A DNA stretch of 54,324 nt from Pseudorhodoplanes sp. (GCA_019187085.1 JABARS010000033.1:1-54324), one strand, 5' to 3'. Counted from the first letter of the stretch, positions 8,380 through 19,380 are shown. Numbers and translations are program-made. The notes: generated by a model from the sequence alone, not told the origin.

Positions 8380-9144
8380 TCAGCCTTTGTATCTGGCCGC
8401 GAGCGCATCGGCGCCGCGCGCCAGGAGCCCGACATCGGAACCGACCGCCACGAACAGCGCGCCGAGATCGATCCAGCGGCGTGCGTTCGCCTCGTTGTCG
8501 GTGAGGATGCCGGCGGCCTTGCCGCTCTTGACGATACGCCGGATGGCGTCGTCGATGCGCGGCAGCACCTCCGCGTTCGCGCGCTCGCCGACAAAGCCGA
8601 ACGAGGCATGCAGGTCGCCCGGCCCGATGAAAATGCCGTCGATGCCGTCGATCGCCGCGATCGCCTCGATATTGTCGAGCGCCTCGCGCGATTCGACCTG
8701 CACCAGCATGCAGATATCGCTATCGGCCTTGCGGAAATACTCCTTCACGCGGCCGAAGCGCGTGGCGCGCGTCGTGCCGGCCACGCCGCGCACGCCGGCA
8801 AGCGGAAAGCGCGCCGAACGTACCGCGTCCTGCGCTTCCCTGGCGTTGCTGACCTGCGGGATCAGCAGCGTCTGGATGCCGATATCGAGATAGCGCTTGA
8901 TCGTGACCATGTCGTTCCATGGCAGGCGCACGATCGGCGTCGTCGGATAGGGCGCGACCGCCTGAAGCTGGCCGAATACGCAGCCGATGTCGGCGGGCGA
9001 ATGCTCGGTGTCGATCAGGATCCAGTCGAAGCCGGCGCCGGCAATCACCTCGGCGGTATAGTTCGACGACAGCGACGCCCACAATCCGATCTGCAAACGC
9101 TTGTCGCGCAGCGCCTGTTTGAAGACGTTCCTGGGATTGTCCAT
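8380..9144 (-). CDS. HpcH/HpaI aldolase family protein
   Basis: A 254-residue class II (metal-dependent) aldolase. It opens with FKQALRDKRLQIGLWASL; the active-site segments GFDWILIDTEHSP, PIVRLPWND, LLIPQVSNAREAQ, MLVQVESREA and DGIFIGPGDLHASFG are all present, the E of VQVES and the D of PGDL being the usual metal ligands. The family cleaves 2-keto-3-deoxy acids to pyruvate plus an aldehyde (HpaI, GarL, RhmA); the exact substrate is not deducible. ATG 9144 is preceded by GGAG. The gene stands alone between the HWE kinase (convergent) and tRNA-Thr. Confidence 0.88.
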   Translation of the reverse strand: MDNPRNVFKQALRDKRLQIGLWASLSSNYTAEVIAGAGFDWILIDTEHSPADIGCVFGQLQAVAPYPTTPIVRLPWNDMVTIKRYLDIGIQTLLIPQVSNAREAQDAVRSARFPLAGVRGVAGTTRATRFGRVKEYFRKADSDICMLVQVESREALDNIEAIAAIDGIDGIFIGPGDLHASFGFVGERANAEVLPRIDDAIRRIVKSGKAAGILTDNEANARRWIDLGALFVAVGSDVGLLARGADALAARYKG

Positions 9145-9237
9145 CGCGATCTCCGGATTGCCGAGTGCCGCTGCGCCGAAGGAGCGCCGACGCAGCCTAT
9201 CGCGCGAAGCGCGGACACTGAAGCGGTGCAGGAGAAA

Positions 9238-9313
9238 TGGTGCCGCAAGAGGGATTCGAACCCCCGACCCCATCATTACGAATGATGTGCTCTACCAGCT
9301 GAGCTATTGCGGC
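9238..9313 (-). tRNA. tRNA-Thr (anticodon CGU)
   Basis: Reading the minus strand, a complete 76-nt cloverleaf is seen: acceptor stem GCCGCAA paired with TTGCGGC, D arm GCTC/GAGC, anticodon stem CATCA/TGATG around the loop TTCGTAA (anticodon CGT, decoding ACG), a T arm with the TTCGAAT loop, and an encoded 3' CCA. It lies between the aldolase gene and the end of hemY. No integrase or duplicated 3' end was seen next to it, so there is no sign that it has served as an attachment site here. Confidence 0.96.
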
Positions 9314-9383
9314 GAGGTTGCGCGCTCTGATACCGGGCGGGCCATCCCTTGGCAAGGGATAGCTGGCAGCGGCGGCAGCGCCG

Positions 9384-10985
9384 TCAGCGGAAAAAGCCCC
9401 GCCAGCCCGGCGGCGGCGCGTCCGGGGTCGGCTCGCGTTCCGGCTCCGGCTCGGGGCCGGGATCGTCGGGCACGTTTACCACCGGGATGACCATTTCCGC
9501 GGGCTGCGGCACGGGAGCGACCGCTCTTTCGCCCCCGACCGGTTGGATCGGCGCGACCGGGACGGCGGCCGGTTCCGGCGCGCTTTCGGCCGCGCGCGCG
9601 TTGTCGGCCGACGGCATCGCCGGCGCCTGTTCGATCACGGTATCGGGATCGATCGCGGTTTCCAGCGGAGCGTCGGGCACCGCGAGCGGCGCGCCCGGCG
9701 CCGGCAGTTCGGCGACCGGCACCCGCCATTCGAACGCATCGAGCCGTCCGCTCACCGGCGACATCGGCAGCCATTGTTCGGACACGATGCCGTCGGCGGT
9801 CCAGACCGGATCGCGCGCGGCATGCAGCGCGCGCGTCATCCAGGCGCGGGCGGCACCCTCGTCGCCATGCTCCACGCGCTCGATGTCGGCCATCAGCAGC
9901 GCCACGCGCCGCGTCGGCTGCGCGAGCAGCGGGGCGAGCGCATCGCGCGCGGCCCTGAACTCGCGCGCATCGAGCGCGGCGCGCGCGACCGCGAGCGCGC
10001 TTTCCGGATGGTCCGGCCGTTCTTCGGCGAGCGTGCGCGCACGCGCCAGCCGCTCGAGCGCCGAATCACCGAAACGCACCTGCGCATAGGTCGCGGCGAG
10101 ATCGGGATGCGGATTGGCGCGCCAGGCGGTGCGGATCACGCGCGTCGCCTTCCGCAATTCGCCGGCTTCCGCGAGGAAGCGCCCGGCGAGCGTCGCGGCC
10201 GGCACGAAATCGGGCGCGAGCCTGGCCGCTTCCAGGATCAGGCCCCTGGCGGTGTCGCGGTCGCTCTGTTCGAGTGAGAGCGCCTGCGCCGTCAGCAGCA
10301 CCGCGCGCTTGCGCACATAATCGGCCTTGTCGATGGCGGCATGCTTGCGGTTGCGCTCGAGGAATGCGAGCGCGCCGGCCCAGTCGCCGGCCGCGCTGCG
10401 AAGCTGCAGCACGGCCTGCCCGGCCCACGGCAGCGACGGCGCATCGTGCGCGGCTTCCTCGGCGACGAGCTTGGCGGTTGCGGCGTCGGCGCCGCGTTGC
10501 GCCTCGATGAACAGCCCGCGCAAGCCGATCAGCTTGGTGTCCTCGCGTCCGGCCATGGCGCGGAAGGTCTTTTCGGCCGCGGCACGGTCGCCGGACAATT
10601 GCGCGCTCTGCGCGCCGAGCAGCAGCGTCAGCGGCTCCGCCGGTGCGAGCCGCGCTGCTTCGCCGGCATGCCTGCGCGCGGCCTGCGCGTCGCCGGCGCC
10701 GATCGCGATCAGGCCGCGCGAGATCGCCAGATAACCCTGTCGCTCGCGCCGGTGGGCGCGCCACCCGCGCAGACGCCGCGGCGTCAGCACGATGCCGCGC
10801 GCGATCGCCCAGATCAGCATCAGGACGACAAGCAGCACGCCGACGGCAACCGCGAACACCATCAGCGAGGTTTCCACCCGCCAGCCCTGCCAGGTGATAG
10901 CGACCTCGCCCGGACGGTCGGCGAACCAGCCGATGCCCAGCGCCAGCACGCCCACCGCCAGAAGAAAGAAGACAACACGGATCAT
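9384..10985 (-). CDS. hemY: HemY-type tetratricopeptide membrane protein of the heme operon
   Basis: A 533-residue protein. Two N-terminal helices (about 1-20 and 40-65) make up the HemY_N region (GWFADRPGEVAITWQGWRVE), followed by a TPR-like helical region to about 390 and the family motif DPVWTADGIVSEQW. The last 100 residues are proline-rich and low-complexity (PDDPGPEPEPEREPTPD). In proteobacteria this HemY is a membrane protein of unknown biochemical role encoded with hemC and hemD; it is not the protoporphyrinogen oxidase of the same name in Bacillus. It is 14 bases downstream of the mitofilin-like gene and is the last gene of the operon. Confidence 0.9.
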   Translation of the reverse strand: MIRVVFFLLAVGVLALGIGWFADRPGEVAITWQGWRVETSLMVFAVAVGVLLVVLMLIWAIARGIVLTPRRLRGWRAHRRERQGYLAISRGLIAIGAGDAQAARRHAGEAARLAPAEPLTLLLGAQSAQLSGDRAAAEKTFRAMAGREDTKLIGLRGLFIEAQRGADAATAKLVAEEAAHDAPSLPWAGQAVLQLRSAAGDWAGALAFLERNRKHAAIDKADYVRKRAVLLTAQALSLEQSDRDTARGLILEAARLAPDFVPAATLAGRFLAEAGELRKATRVIRTAWRANPHPDLAATYAQVRFGDSALERLARARTLAEERPDHPESALAVARAALDAREFRAARDALAPLLAQPTRRVALLMADIERVEHGDEGAARAWMTRALHAARDPVWTADGIVSEQWLPMSPVSGRLDAFEWRVPVAELPAPGAPLAVPDAPLETAIDPDTVIEQAPAMPSADNARAAESAPEPAAVPVAPIQPVGGERAVAPVPQPAEMVIPVVNVPDDPGPEPEPEREPTPDAPPPGWRGFFR

Positions 10986-10999
10986 GCGGGACCGTACTC

Positions 11000-12190
11000 C
11001 TAGCGCGTCGCCTTGCCGAGCGCGGCCAGGACCTCGTCGGCAAACCGCCGGCCCGCGGCGACGGCGGTCTCGCGCGCCTCGACGGTCGCGATCCAGGATT
11101 GCGCCGGAGCGCGTAAATTGTCGGGCAGCCGCTTGAGATCCTGCAGGGCCCCCTGGATATCGGCGCGCGCGGCCTTGAGTTCGATGCGCGCGATGACCGA
11201 GACCGGATCGTCGCCGCTCACCTCGCCGGCCGGGCGGATGCGCACGAGGCGCTCGGCGCTCGCCTGCAGTTTCTCCAGCACGTTGCCGGACGGCTTCTGC
11301 TCGCCGATCACCCGCAGCATCGCGGGCGCGAGCGTCGCCAGTTCGCGCGCCAGCGCGGGAACGGTGGGCACGCCTTTTTCCGCAAAACGCTCGACCGGCG
11401 CCAATGCCGCCGCGTCCGCCCCAAGCGCCTTGGCGGCGGCGAGTTCGGCCGTGAACGTCGCGCCGCGCTCGATCGCGTTGCGCAGAGCCGAGGCGGCGAT
11501 CGCCAGCCGGCCGGCGCGGTCGTCCGCCTCCGGGCGGTTTGTGCTCAGATCGCGCAGCGCCTGCTCGAGCGCCGCCACGCGGCCGGTCAGAGCGTCGAGC
11601 GCGGCGGACGACGCACCTGCGTTATCGGCGGCCGGTGCGCGCTGGGCGCGATCGGCCGCGGCCGTTGCCGCATCGGCGCGCGTCAGCGCCTGGCGCGCGG
11701 TCTGGGCGATGTCGTCGAGCCGCCTGTTGAGTTCGGTGAGCGCCGCGGCATCGGCGCCGTGCGCGGGAGCCGGCGGCGTCGGTGCGGGCGCGGGACGGCG
11801 GGCGAGCGCCGCCTCGATCGCGTCGAGTCGCGCGGCAAGCTGCGCCTGCGCAGCGTTGTCAGGCGCAACCATGGGCGGACCGAAAGCGCCGCCGAACCAC
11901 AATCCGGCGCCGAGCAGCGGGAGACCGACCGCGAGCGCGGCGATCGTGATCCAGAGCGCGGCCGGCCGGCGCGCGGCCGCGGCTTCGGCCTGCGGCGGAA
12001 AATCCTGTGCCGGGCCCGCTTCGGATTCCGGCGGCGCAGCCCCTGCGCCGTCGCCCGCCTCTGCCGGGTCGGGTCTGGACTCCGGCGGCTTTTCGCGTGC
12101 CACCTCGGTCGCCTTCAGATCGATGGTCGGACCCGGGCGCGGACGCGAGTCTTCCGGCGAAGCGCTTCTGGCGTCGTCGTCATTCGCCAT
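11000..12190 (-). CDS. Mitofilin/Mic60-like membrane protein
   Basis: A 396-residue protein with an acidic, proline-rich cytoplasmic N terminus (about 60 residues), one membrane helix at about 60-85 (LWITIAALAVGLPLLGAGLW), a long region with coiled-coil character (LAARLDAIEAALAR, LNRRLDDIAQTARQAL, ALTGRVAALEQALRDL) and a conserved C-terminal domain (GDDPVSVIARIELKAA, then LQDLKRLPDNLRAPAQSW). This is the alphaproteobacterial mitofilin architecture, related to mitochondrial Mic60, which shapes cristae. Its place between hemD and hemY is typical for the class. ATG 12190 has GGGAG upstream. Older annotations call it HemX-like or leave it hypothetical. Confidence 0.85.
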   Translation of the reverse strand: MANDDDARSASPEDSRPRPGPTIDLKATEVAREKPPESRPDPAEAGDGAGAAPPESEAGPAQDFPPQAEAAAARRPAALWITIAALAVGLPLLGAGLWFGGAFGPPMVAPDNAAQAQLAARLDAIEAALARRPAPAPTPPAPAHGADAAALTELNRRLDDIAQTARQALTRADAATAAADRAQRAPAADNAGASSAALDALTGRVAALEQALRDLSTNRPEADDRAGRLAIAASALRNAIERGATFTAELAAAKALGADAAALAPVERFAEKGVPTVPALARELATLAPAMLRVIGEQKPSGNVLEKLQASAERLVRIRPAGEVSGDDPVSVIARIELKAARADIQGALQDLKRLPDNLRAPAQSWIATVEARETAVAAGRRFADEVLAALGKATR

Positions 12191-12297
12191 GGTGCCGTCT
12201 CCCGGGCTGGCAAACCGGCCGGATGGCTCGCATCGGGAATCGTGCGCGCCCCCGCTCCCCTCGATACTGCGATGGCGGCGTGGCGGCAACTTGGCCG

Positions 12298-13017
12298 TCA
12301 GGATGACGCGAGAAGATCGAGCATCGCCGCCTCGTCGGGACGTGCCGCGACCAGGACGCGTTCAAATCCGGCGTCGTGCAGCGCCTGCGCCACGCGCCGC
12401 GACAGACAATAATGCGCAAGGCCACGGACCGTTTCGATCAGGCCGTCCCTCGCCGCACACTGCACGAAGATCGCGGCGGTGCGTGCGGAATAATGCAGGA
12501 CACCGGCAAGTCCGCTCGCCGCAAGCGCGGTGCGCGCCTCGGCCGGCAGGGTTTCGACGGCGGTCGCGCGATAAACCACTGCGGTCTCGATGGAAACGCC
12601 GTGCGGGGCGAGGTCGGCCGCGAGATCGCGCGCCCGGTCGCTGCCGGCAAGATAGAGAAGTCGCGCCGCGCGCGCCCCAAACCGCCCGACGGCGAGGGCT
12701 GCCAGGGCTGCGGCATCGCCGTCCGCCGAGACCACATCGGCAAAGCCTGCCGCACGCGCGGCCTCTGCGGTCTGACGTCCGACCGCCAGAACCGGCAGGT
12801 GGCGGATATCGGCAAGGCGCGGATGCGCGGCAACGGCGCGCGCCGCATTGGCGCTTGTCATTAAAATGGCGCTGACGGATTGCGGATCGATCGCGGTACC
12901 GGTCACCGGCTCGATGCGCAGGAGCGGCGCGACCACTGCCTCGTGGCCACGCGCGCGCAACGCGGCGGCCGTGCGCTCGCTTTCCGCCTGCGGCCGCGTG
13001 ACCAGAAGCCGCATCAT
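12298..13017 (-). CDS. hemD: Uroporphyrinogen-III synthase
   Basis: A 239-residue cytosolic enzyme that closes hydroxymethylbilane to uroporphyrinogen III with inversion of ring D. It opens with LLVTRPQAESERTAAALRAR, the standard HemD start; other usual segments are AILMTSANAARAV and LYLAGSDRARDLAADL, with a late conserved tyrosine in LHYSARTA. HemD diverges strongly in sequence, so context carries weight: its ATG (13017) overlaps the hemC TGA (ATGA), and the mitofilin-like gene follows about 107 bases after its stop. A second ATG is the next codon. Confidence 0.92.
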   Translation of the reverse strand: MMRLLVTRPQAESERTAAALRARGHEAVVAPLLRIEPVTGTAIDPQSVSAILMTSANAARAVAAHPRLADIRHLPVLAVGRQTAEAARAAGFADVVSADGDAAALAALAVGRFGARAARLLYLAGSDRARDLAADLAPHGVSIETAVVYRATAVETLPAEARTALAASGLAGVLHYSARTAAIFVQCAARDGLIETVRGLAHYCLSRRVAQALHDAGFERVLVAARPDEAAMLDLLASS

Positions 13018-13946
13018 GGCATCCGGAAGAAATCCGCCCCGCCCTTCGTGCGCAGTTCGCGGCCGGCCTCGTCGCCGAGCACGGCGGCGTCGCGCACATG
13101 GCCCTCGCGCACGGTCTCGTGCGCCTCGCTGCCGTCGGGGCGCACGATCATGCCGTGCAGGCGCACGCTTGAGCCGCTGACGACGGCATGGCCGGCGATC
13201 GGCGTGCGGCAGGACCCGTCGAGCGCGGCGAGGAACGCGCGCTCGGCGGCAAGAGCGGTAGTCGTCGCGGGATGGTTGATACCGGCGAGCAGCGTGCGGA
13301 TGCGCTCGGCGTCGGCACGCGTCTCGATCGCGATCGCGCCCTGCCCGACCGCGGGGAGGAATTCGTCGATGCCCAGGATGCAGGTCGCGGTCTCGACCAG
13401 GCCGAGCCGCTTCAGTCCGGCCAGCGCCAGCAGCGTCGCGTCCACCTCGCCGGCCTCGATCTTGCGCAGGCGCGTCTCGACATTGCCGCGGAACGAAACC
13501 ACCCGCAGATCGGGCCGCGACCGCTTCACCTGCGCCTGCCGGCGCAGCGAGGCGGTGCCGACGACCGCGCCCGCCGGCAAGGCCGCAAGCGAGGCCGCGG
13601 TGCGGCAGATGAAGACGTCGCGCACATCCTCGCGCGCCAGACAGGCCGCGAGCACAAGCCCCTCCGGCAGGACGGTGGGAACGTCCTTCGCCGAATGCAC
13701 GGCGAGATCGATGGCGCGCGACAGCAAAGCCTCCTCGATCTCCTTGGTGAACAGGCCCTTGCCGCCGACCTCGGCCAGGGGGCGGTCCTGGATGCGGTCG
13801 CCGCTCGTCTTGATCACGCAGATCTCGATTTCCTCGGGATTGAGCCCGTTGGCCTGCGCCAGTTGCGCGCGCACAGTGCGCGCCTGCGCCAGCGCCAGCG
13901 GCGATCCGCGCGTCCCCAACCTGATCTGGATCCTTGACGATTGCAC
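13014..13946 (-). CDS. hemC: Porphobilinogen deaminase (hydroxymethylbilane synthase)
   Basis: About 310 residues; it polymerises four porphobilinogens into hydroxymethylbilane on a dipyrromethane cofactor. Seen are IRLGTRGSPLALAQA, KTSGDRIQDRPLAEVGGKGL, DLAVHSAKDVPT, GTASLRRQAQ and the cofactor cysteine in LDGSCRTPIAG (Cys246 from this start; Cys242 in E. coli). There is no ATG near the N terminus. I chose the GTG at 13946, which has GAGGT upstream; a TTG at 13961 would add five residues. It is the first gene of the hemC-hemD-mic60-hemY operon and diverges from tsaD across about 60 bp. Confidence 0.95.
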   Translation of the reverse strand: MQSSRIQIRLGTRGSPLALAQARTVRAQLAQANGLNPEEIEICVIKTSGDRIQDRPLAEVGGKGLFTKEIEEALLSRAIDLAVHSAKDVPTVLPEGLVLAACLAREDVRDVFICRTAASLAALPAGAVVGTASLRRQAQVKRSRPDLRVVSFRGNVETRLRKIEAGEVDATLLALAGLKRLGLVETATCILGIDEFLPAVGQGAIAIETRADAERIRTLLAGINHPATTTALAAERAFLAALDGSCRTPIAGHAVVSGSSVRLHGMIVRPDGSEAHETVREGHVRDAAVLGDEAGRELRTKGGADFFRMP

Positions 13947-14006
13947 CTGTGGACCTCGCAATGCTAGGCGGAACGAAAGAGCGGGCGGACGCGGGACGCG
14001 GATTTC

Positions 14007-15059
14007 ATGCTTGTACTCGGAATCGAGACGACGTGCGACGAAACCGCGGCCGCCGTGGTCGAACGTCGGGACGACGGCCGCGGCAAAATACTATCCAACA
14101 TCATCCGCTCGCAAACCAACGAGCATGCCGCGTTCGGCGGCGTGGTACCGGAAATCGCCGCGCGCGCGCATGTCGAGGTGCTCGACCGCATCGTCGCCCG
14201 GGCGATGCAGGAGGCTGACGTCGCCTTCGAGGCGCTCGACGGGGTCGCGGCGGCCGCCGGTCCCGGGCTGATCGGCGGCGTCATTGTCGGGCTGACCACC
14301 GCCAAGGCCATCGCCATGGTCAACGCCAAGCCGCTGATCGCCGTCAACCATCTCGAGGCGCATGCGCTCACCGCGCGGCTGACCGACGCCACGCCGTTTC
14401 CCTATTGCCTGTTCCTCGCTTCCGGCGGCCATACCCAGATCCTCGCCGTGCGCGGCGTCGGCGATTACGTACTGCTTGGCAATACGATGGATGACGCCAT
14501 CGGCGAGGCCTTCGACAAGACCGCCAAGCTCCTCGGCCTCGGCTATCCGGGCGGACCGCAGGTCGAGAAGGAAGCGGTCAACGGCAATCCCGAGCGCTTC
14601 GCGCTGCCGCGCCCGCTCGCCGGGCGCAACGACGCGGCGTTTTCGCTGTCGGGCCTGAAGACCGCGCTGCGGCTGGAAGCACAACGTCTCGTCCCGCTCA
14701 GCGATCAGGATGTCGCCGACCTGTGCGCGTCGTTCCAGCAGGCGGTCGTCGACGTAACGCTCGACCGCCTGCGCATGGGCCTGCGCCTGTTCCGCGAACG
14801 CTTCGGCAATCCGAACGCGCTGGTGGCGGCCGGCGGCGTCGCCGCCAACCAGGCGATCCGCAAGGTGCTGCATCGCATCGCGTTCGAATGCGGCACGGTG
14901 CTGGTCGTGCCGCCTGCCGCCCTGTGCACCGACAACGGCGCGATGATCGCCTGGGCCGGCGCGGAGCGGCTGGCGCTCGGCCTGGTTGATACGATCGACG
15001 TCGCCCCCCGCGCGCGCTGGCCGCTCGAAGACATCGGCGGCCTGCATGCGGTAACCTGA
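14007..15059 (+). CDS. tsaD: tRNA N6-adenosine threonylcarbamoyltransferase
   Basis: A 350-residue ASKHA-fold enzyme that transfers the threonylcarbamoyl group to A37 of ANN-decoding tRNAs, working with TsaB, TsaC and TsaE (none of them in this window). Landmarks are the opening [35 protein letters not shown], the metal-binding [34 protein letters not shown] and the late [14 protein letters not shown]. Length matches the family (about 337-360). It is divergent from hemC and about 28 bases upstream of gpsA, so probably cotranscribed with it. Confidence 0.96.
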   Translation: MLVLGIETTCDETAAAVVERRDDGRGKILSNIIRSQTNEHAAFGGVVPEIAARAHVEVLDRIVARAMQEADVAFEALDGVAAAAGPGLIGGVIVGLTTAKAIAMVNAKPLIAVNHLEAHALTARLTDATPFPYCLFLASGGHTQILAVRGVGDYVLLGNTMDDAIGEAFDKTAKLLGLGYPGGPQVEKEAVNGNPERFALPRPLAGRNDAAFSLSGLKTALRLEAQRLVPLSDQDVADLCASFQQAVVDVTLDRLRMGLRLFRERFGNPNALVAAGGVAANQAIRKVLHRIAFECGTVLVVPPAALCTDNGAMIAWAGAERLALGLVDTIDVAPRARWPLEDIGGLHAVT

Positions 15060-15087
15060 TCGCCGCACGGAGACATCCAGCATCGCC

Positions 15088-16104
15088 ATGCCGTCCGATC
15101 GATCATCCGACCTGCCATTCCACCGCTTCACGGTGCTCGGCGCGGGAAGCTGGGGCAGCGCGCTTGCCAACGCGGCCGCGCGGGCGGGCCGCCGCGTCAC
15201 GCTGTGGACCCGCGACGCGCAAACCGCCGCGGCCATGGCGCGCACGCGCGAGAGCCGCCGGTTGCCCGGCGTCCAGCTCGACCGCAGCATCGCGGTGACC
15301 GCCTCGCTCGCCGACGCGCTCGCCGACGCCGACGCCATCCTGCTGGTGGTGCCGGCGCAGGCGGTGCGCGCGGTCGCGACCGAGATCGCCGACGGCATCG
15401 CCGACGGCACCCCCGTCATCGTCTGCGCCAAGGGCATCGAGCGCGGCACCTACAAATTCATGACCCAGATCGTGTCCGAATGCGCCCCGCGCGCGATGCC
15501 GGCGATCCTGTCCGGCCCGAGCTTCGCCGACGATGTCGCGCGCGGCCTGCCGACCGCCGTCACGCTTGCCGCGCTGGATGCCGGGCAGGCCTCTGCCCTC
15601 TCGCAGGCACTGGCGACCGCGACCTTCCGGCCCTATCACTCGACCGACGTGCGCGGCACGGAGATCGGTGGTGCCACCAAGAACGTGCTGGCGATCGCCG
15701 CCGGCATCGTCTCGGGGCGCGCGCTCGGCGCCAGCGCCGCCGCCGCGCTGATCACCCGCGGCTTCGCCGAGCTGGTGCGCTTCGGCCGCTTCTTCGGCGC
15801 GCGGCTGGAGACCCTCACCGGACTCTCCGGCCTCGGCGACCTGGTGCTGAGCTGTTCGAGCCCGCAGTCGCGCAACTTCTCGCTCGGGCTTGCGCTTGGA
15901 AGCGGCGCCTCGCTCGATCAGGCCCGCGCCGGCGGCAAGCTTGCGGAAGGCGCGTTCACCGCCTCCGTCATCGCCGCGCTGGCGCGCGAGAACGATATCG
16001 ACATGCCGATCGCGTCCGCGGTCGATGCCGTGCTCGACGGCCGCACCAGCATCGATGCGGCGATCGAGGGACTGCTCACGCGCCCGATCGGCGCGGAGAC
16101 CTGA
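15088..16104 (+). CDS. gpsA: Glycerol-3-phosphate dehydrogenase [NAD(P)+]
   Basis: A 338-residue cytosolic enzyme reducing dihydroxyacetone phosphate to sn-glycerol 3-phosphate for phospholipid synthesis. The Rossmann motif is [13 protein letters not shown] near residue 14; [44 protein letters not shown], the substrate-binding [14 protein letters not shown] and the C-terminal [19 protein letters not shown] are all present. It follows tsaD and precedes the EVE gene by 14 bases; this tsaD-gpsA-EVE run is common in alphaproteobacteria. Confidence 0.96.
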   Translation: MPSDRSSDLPFHRFTVLGAGSWGSALANAAARAGRRVTLWTRDAQTAAAMARTRESRRLPGVQLDRSIAVTASLADALADADAILLVVPAQAVRAVATEIADGIADGTPVIVCAKGIERGTYKFMTQIVSECAPRAMPAILSGPSFADDVARGLPTAVTLAALDAGQASALSQALATATFRPYHSTDVRGTEIGGATKNVLAIAAGIVSGRALGASAAAALITRGFAELVRFGRFFGARLETLTGLSGLGDLVLSCSSPQSRNFSLGLALGSGASLDQARAGGKLAEGAFTASVIAALARENDIDMPIASAVDAVLDGRTSIDAAIEGLLTRPIGAET

Positions 16105-16118
16105 TCCGGAGACGTCGC

Positions 16119-16538
16119 ATGGCCTATTGGCTGATCAAGAGCGAACCCGATGCCTGGTCCTGGGACCAGCAGGTCGCCAAAGGCGCGGCCGGCGAAGCGT
16201 GGAGCGGCGTGCGCAATCACACCGCCAAGCTCAATCTGATGAAGATGAAGAAAGGCGACCGCGCCTTCTTCTATCATTCCAATATCGGCAAGGAGATCGT
16301 AGGCATCGTGCAGATCGTGCGCGAGCATTATCCCGATCCCTCCGACAAGACCGGCGTGTTCGTGATGGTGGACGTCAAGGCGCTCGAGCCGCTGCCGAAG
16401 CCGGTGACGCTCGCGCAGATCAAGGCGACGCCGGCTCTCAAAAACATGGCGCTGCTGAAACTGTCGCGCCTGTCGGTGCAGCCGGTGACGGCGGGCGAAT
16501 GGTCCGCCATCTGCCGGATGGGCGGGTTGAAGCGCTGA
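16119..16538 (+). CDS. EVE domain protein
   Basis: A 139-residue single-domain protein opening MAYWLIKSEPDAWSWDQQ, followed by WSGVRNHTAKLNLMKMKKGD and RAFFYHSNIGKEIVGIVQIV. This is the full EVE fold, related to PUA and YTH domains that bind modified bases in RNA or DNA. The cellular target of the stand-alone bacterial form is not established. ATG 16119 is preceded by CCGGAG and lies 14 bases after gpsA, so it is probably the last gene of the tsaD operon. Confidence 0.93.
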   Translation: MAYWLIKSEPDAWSWDQQVAKGAAGEAWSGVRNHTAKLNLMKMKKGDRAFFYHSNIGKEIVGIVQIVREHYPDPSDKTGVFVMVDVKALEPLPKPVTLAQIKATPALKNMALLKLSRLSVQPVTAGEWSAICRMGGLKR

Positions 16539-16595
16539 AGCCACGGCGCTGGCGGGCGGGCGCAAACAAAAAGGCCGGCACACAAGGAGAGCGTC

Positions 16596-17021
16596 ATGGC
16601 ATTTGCGGGCGTGAACTATCAGGCCGTCGTAATCGCCGGGACCGCGGCCTGGGTGACGGGCGCGGTCTATTACGGAATTTTCGGCAAGCCCTGGCTTGCG
16701 GCGCTCGGCCGCACCCGGGAAGACATCGCGCCCGCGCGCGGGACGCCGGCTTTCTACCTGCCGTTTGTGCTGGCGATGATCGCAAACCTGATCATGGCCG
16801 GGGTGCTGGCGGGCATCGTCGGCCATCTCGGCCCCGGCCGCGTAACCCTGCTGAACGGGATCATCTCGGCCGTCTTCGTCTGGCTGGGCTTTGTGGTCAC
16901 GACCATGGCCGTCAATAACGCCTTCGGCGGCCGCAAGGCCATGCTGACCGTGATCGACAGCGGACACTGGCTGGCCGCCCTCGTGGTGGCCGGCGCGGTG
17001 ATCGGATTCGTCGGCGTCTGA
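16596..17021 (+). CDS. DUF1761 membrane protein
   Basis: A 141-residue inner-membrane protein with four hydrophobic segments: about 9-29 (VVIAGTAAWVTGAVYYGIFG), 53-75 (FYLPFVLAMIANLIMAGVLA), 85-105 (LLNGIISAVFVWLGFVVTTM) and 122-141 (HWLAALVVAGAVIGFVGV). The opening with its aromatic YYGIFGKPW and the NNAFGGRKAML stretch are what I recognise as DUF1761. Its function is unknown. It sits 57 bases after the EVE gene and could be read from the same transcript; AAGGAGAGC precedes the ATG. Confidence 0.85.
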   Translation: MAFAGVNYQAVVIAGTAAWVTGAVYYGIFGKPWLAALGRTREDIAPARGTPAFYLPFVLAMIANLIMAGVLAGIVGHLGPGRVTLLNGIISAVFVWLGFVVTTMAVNNAFGGRKAMLTVIDSGHWLAALVVAGAVIGFVGV

Positions 17022-17081
17022 CCGGTCGCGGAAGCCCCGAAACCGGTGCCCGAAGCCGCCGCAAAGGGACGCAGACGAAAG

Positions 17082-17127
17082 TGGCACGCCGTTTGGCTTG
17101 CCCATCACTTGGGCGCTTCGGCATAAT
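17082..17127 (+). promoter_or_regulatory. Candidate acs promoter elements
   Basis: Two overlapping readings exist upstream of acs. TGGCACG (17082-17088) followed by TTTGG resembles a sigma-54 -24/-12 element but has GG where the -12 GC should be. TTGCCC (17098-17103), 18 bases, then CATAAT (17122-17127) resembles a vegetative promoter and leaves a leader of about 80 bases. I favour the second. The rest of the 192-bp gap from the DUF1761 gene holds nothing else I can name. Confidence 0.3.
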
Positions 17128-17213
17128 CCAAAGCCTGGATCAAGGCGTCCGGCCGTCCGTCCTGCAAGGATAATTCATCGGCCAAGAACGCTGCATGTGG
17201 GGAGGTATGGACG

Positions 17214-19154
<1,941 letters not shown>

Positions 19155-19175
19155 CCCCGACGCATTGTTGGACGA

Positions 19176-19210
19176 AACCGGGCGAGGCGCCGCCGCTTCG
19201 CCCGGTTTTT
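19176..19210 (+). terminator. Rho-independent terminator of acs
   Basis: AACCGGGCGA (19176-19185) pairs perfectly with TCGCCCGGTT (19198-19207) around a 12-base loop, and the run of T continues to 19210. It lies 22 bases after the acs stop codon. Confidence 0.88.
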
Positions 19211-19319
19211 CTTTGCCCCGCATCCGTCTCCGCACCGCCGTTAACCAGGACGATGCGCGCCGCCGGCGAACCGCGCATTTACGTTATCGGTAGATCGCGC
19301 GTGCGTGGCTTTGCGCACC

Positions 19320-19332
19320 TGACGTAACGTCA
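19320..19332. promoter_or_regulatory. 13-bp palindrome TGACGTAACGTCA upstream of the L,D-transpeptidase gene
   Basis: TGACGT and ACGTCA are exact inverted halves around one base, 48 bp upstream of the chosen start. A second small hairpin (TCCCGC, 5-base loop, GCGGGA) follows at 19338-19354. The palindrome contains ACGTAAC, the same core that recurs upstream of chrBA. It is probably an operator for a dimeric regulator; which one is not known. Confidence 0.35.
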
Positions 19333-19380
19333 CGGCATCCCGCGCATTGCGGGAGCCGGTGGTTGCGTCGAGGTACTGCG

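Noticed and set aside
9238..9313. tRNA-Thr as an integration site of a mobile element
   Set aside because: No integrase, no repeated tRNA end and no composition change beside it.
14091..15449. Minus-strand frame of 452 codons opposite tsaD and gpsA
   Set aside because: Composition is typical of an antisense shadow; both real genes have complete conserved motifs.
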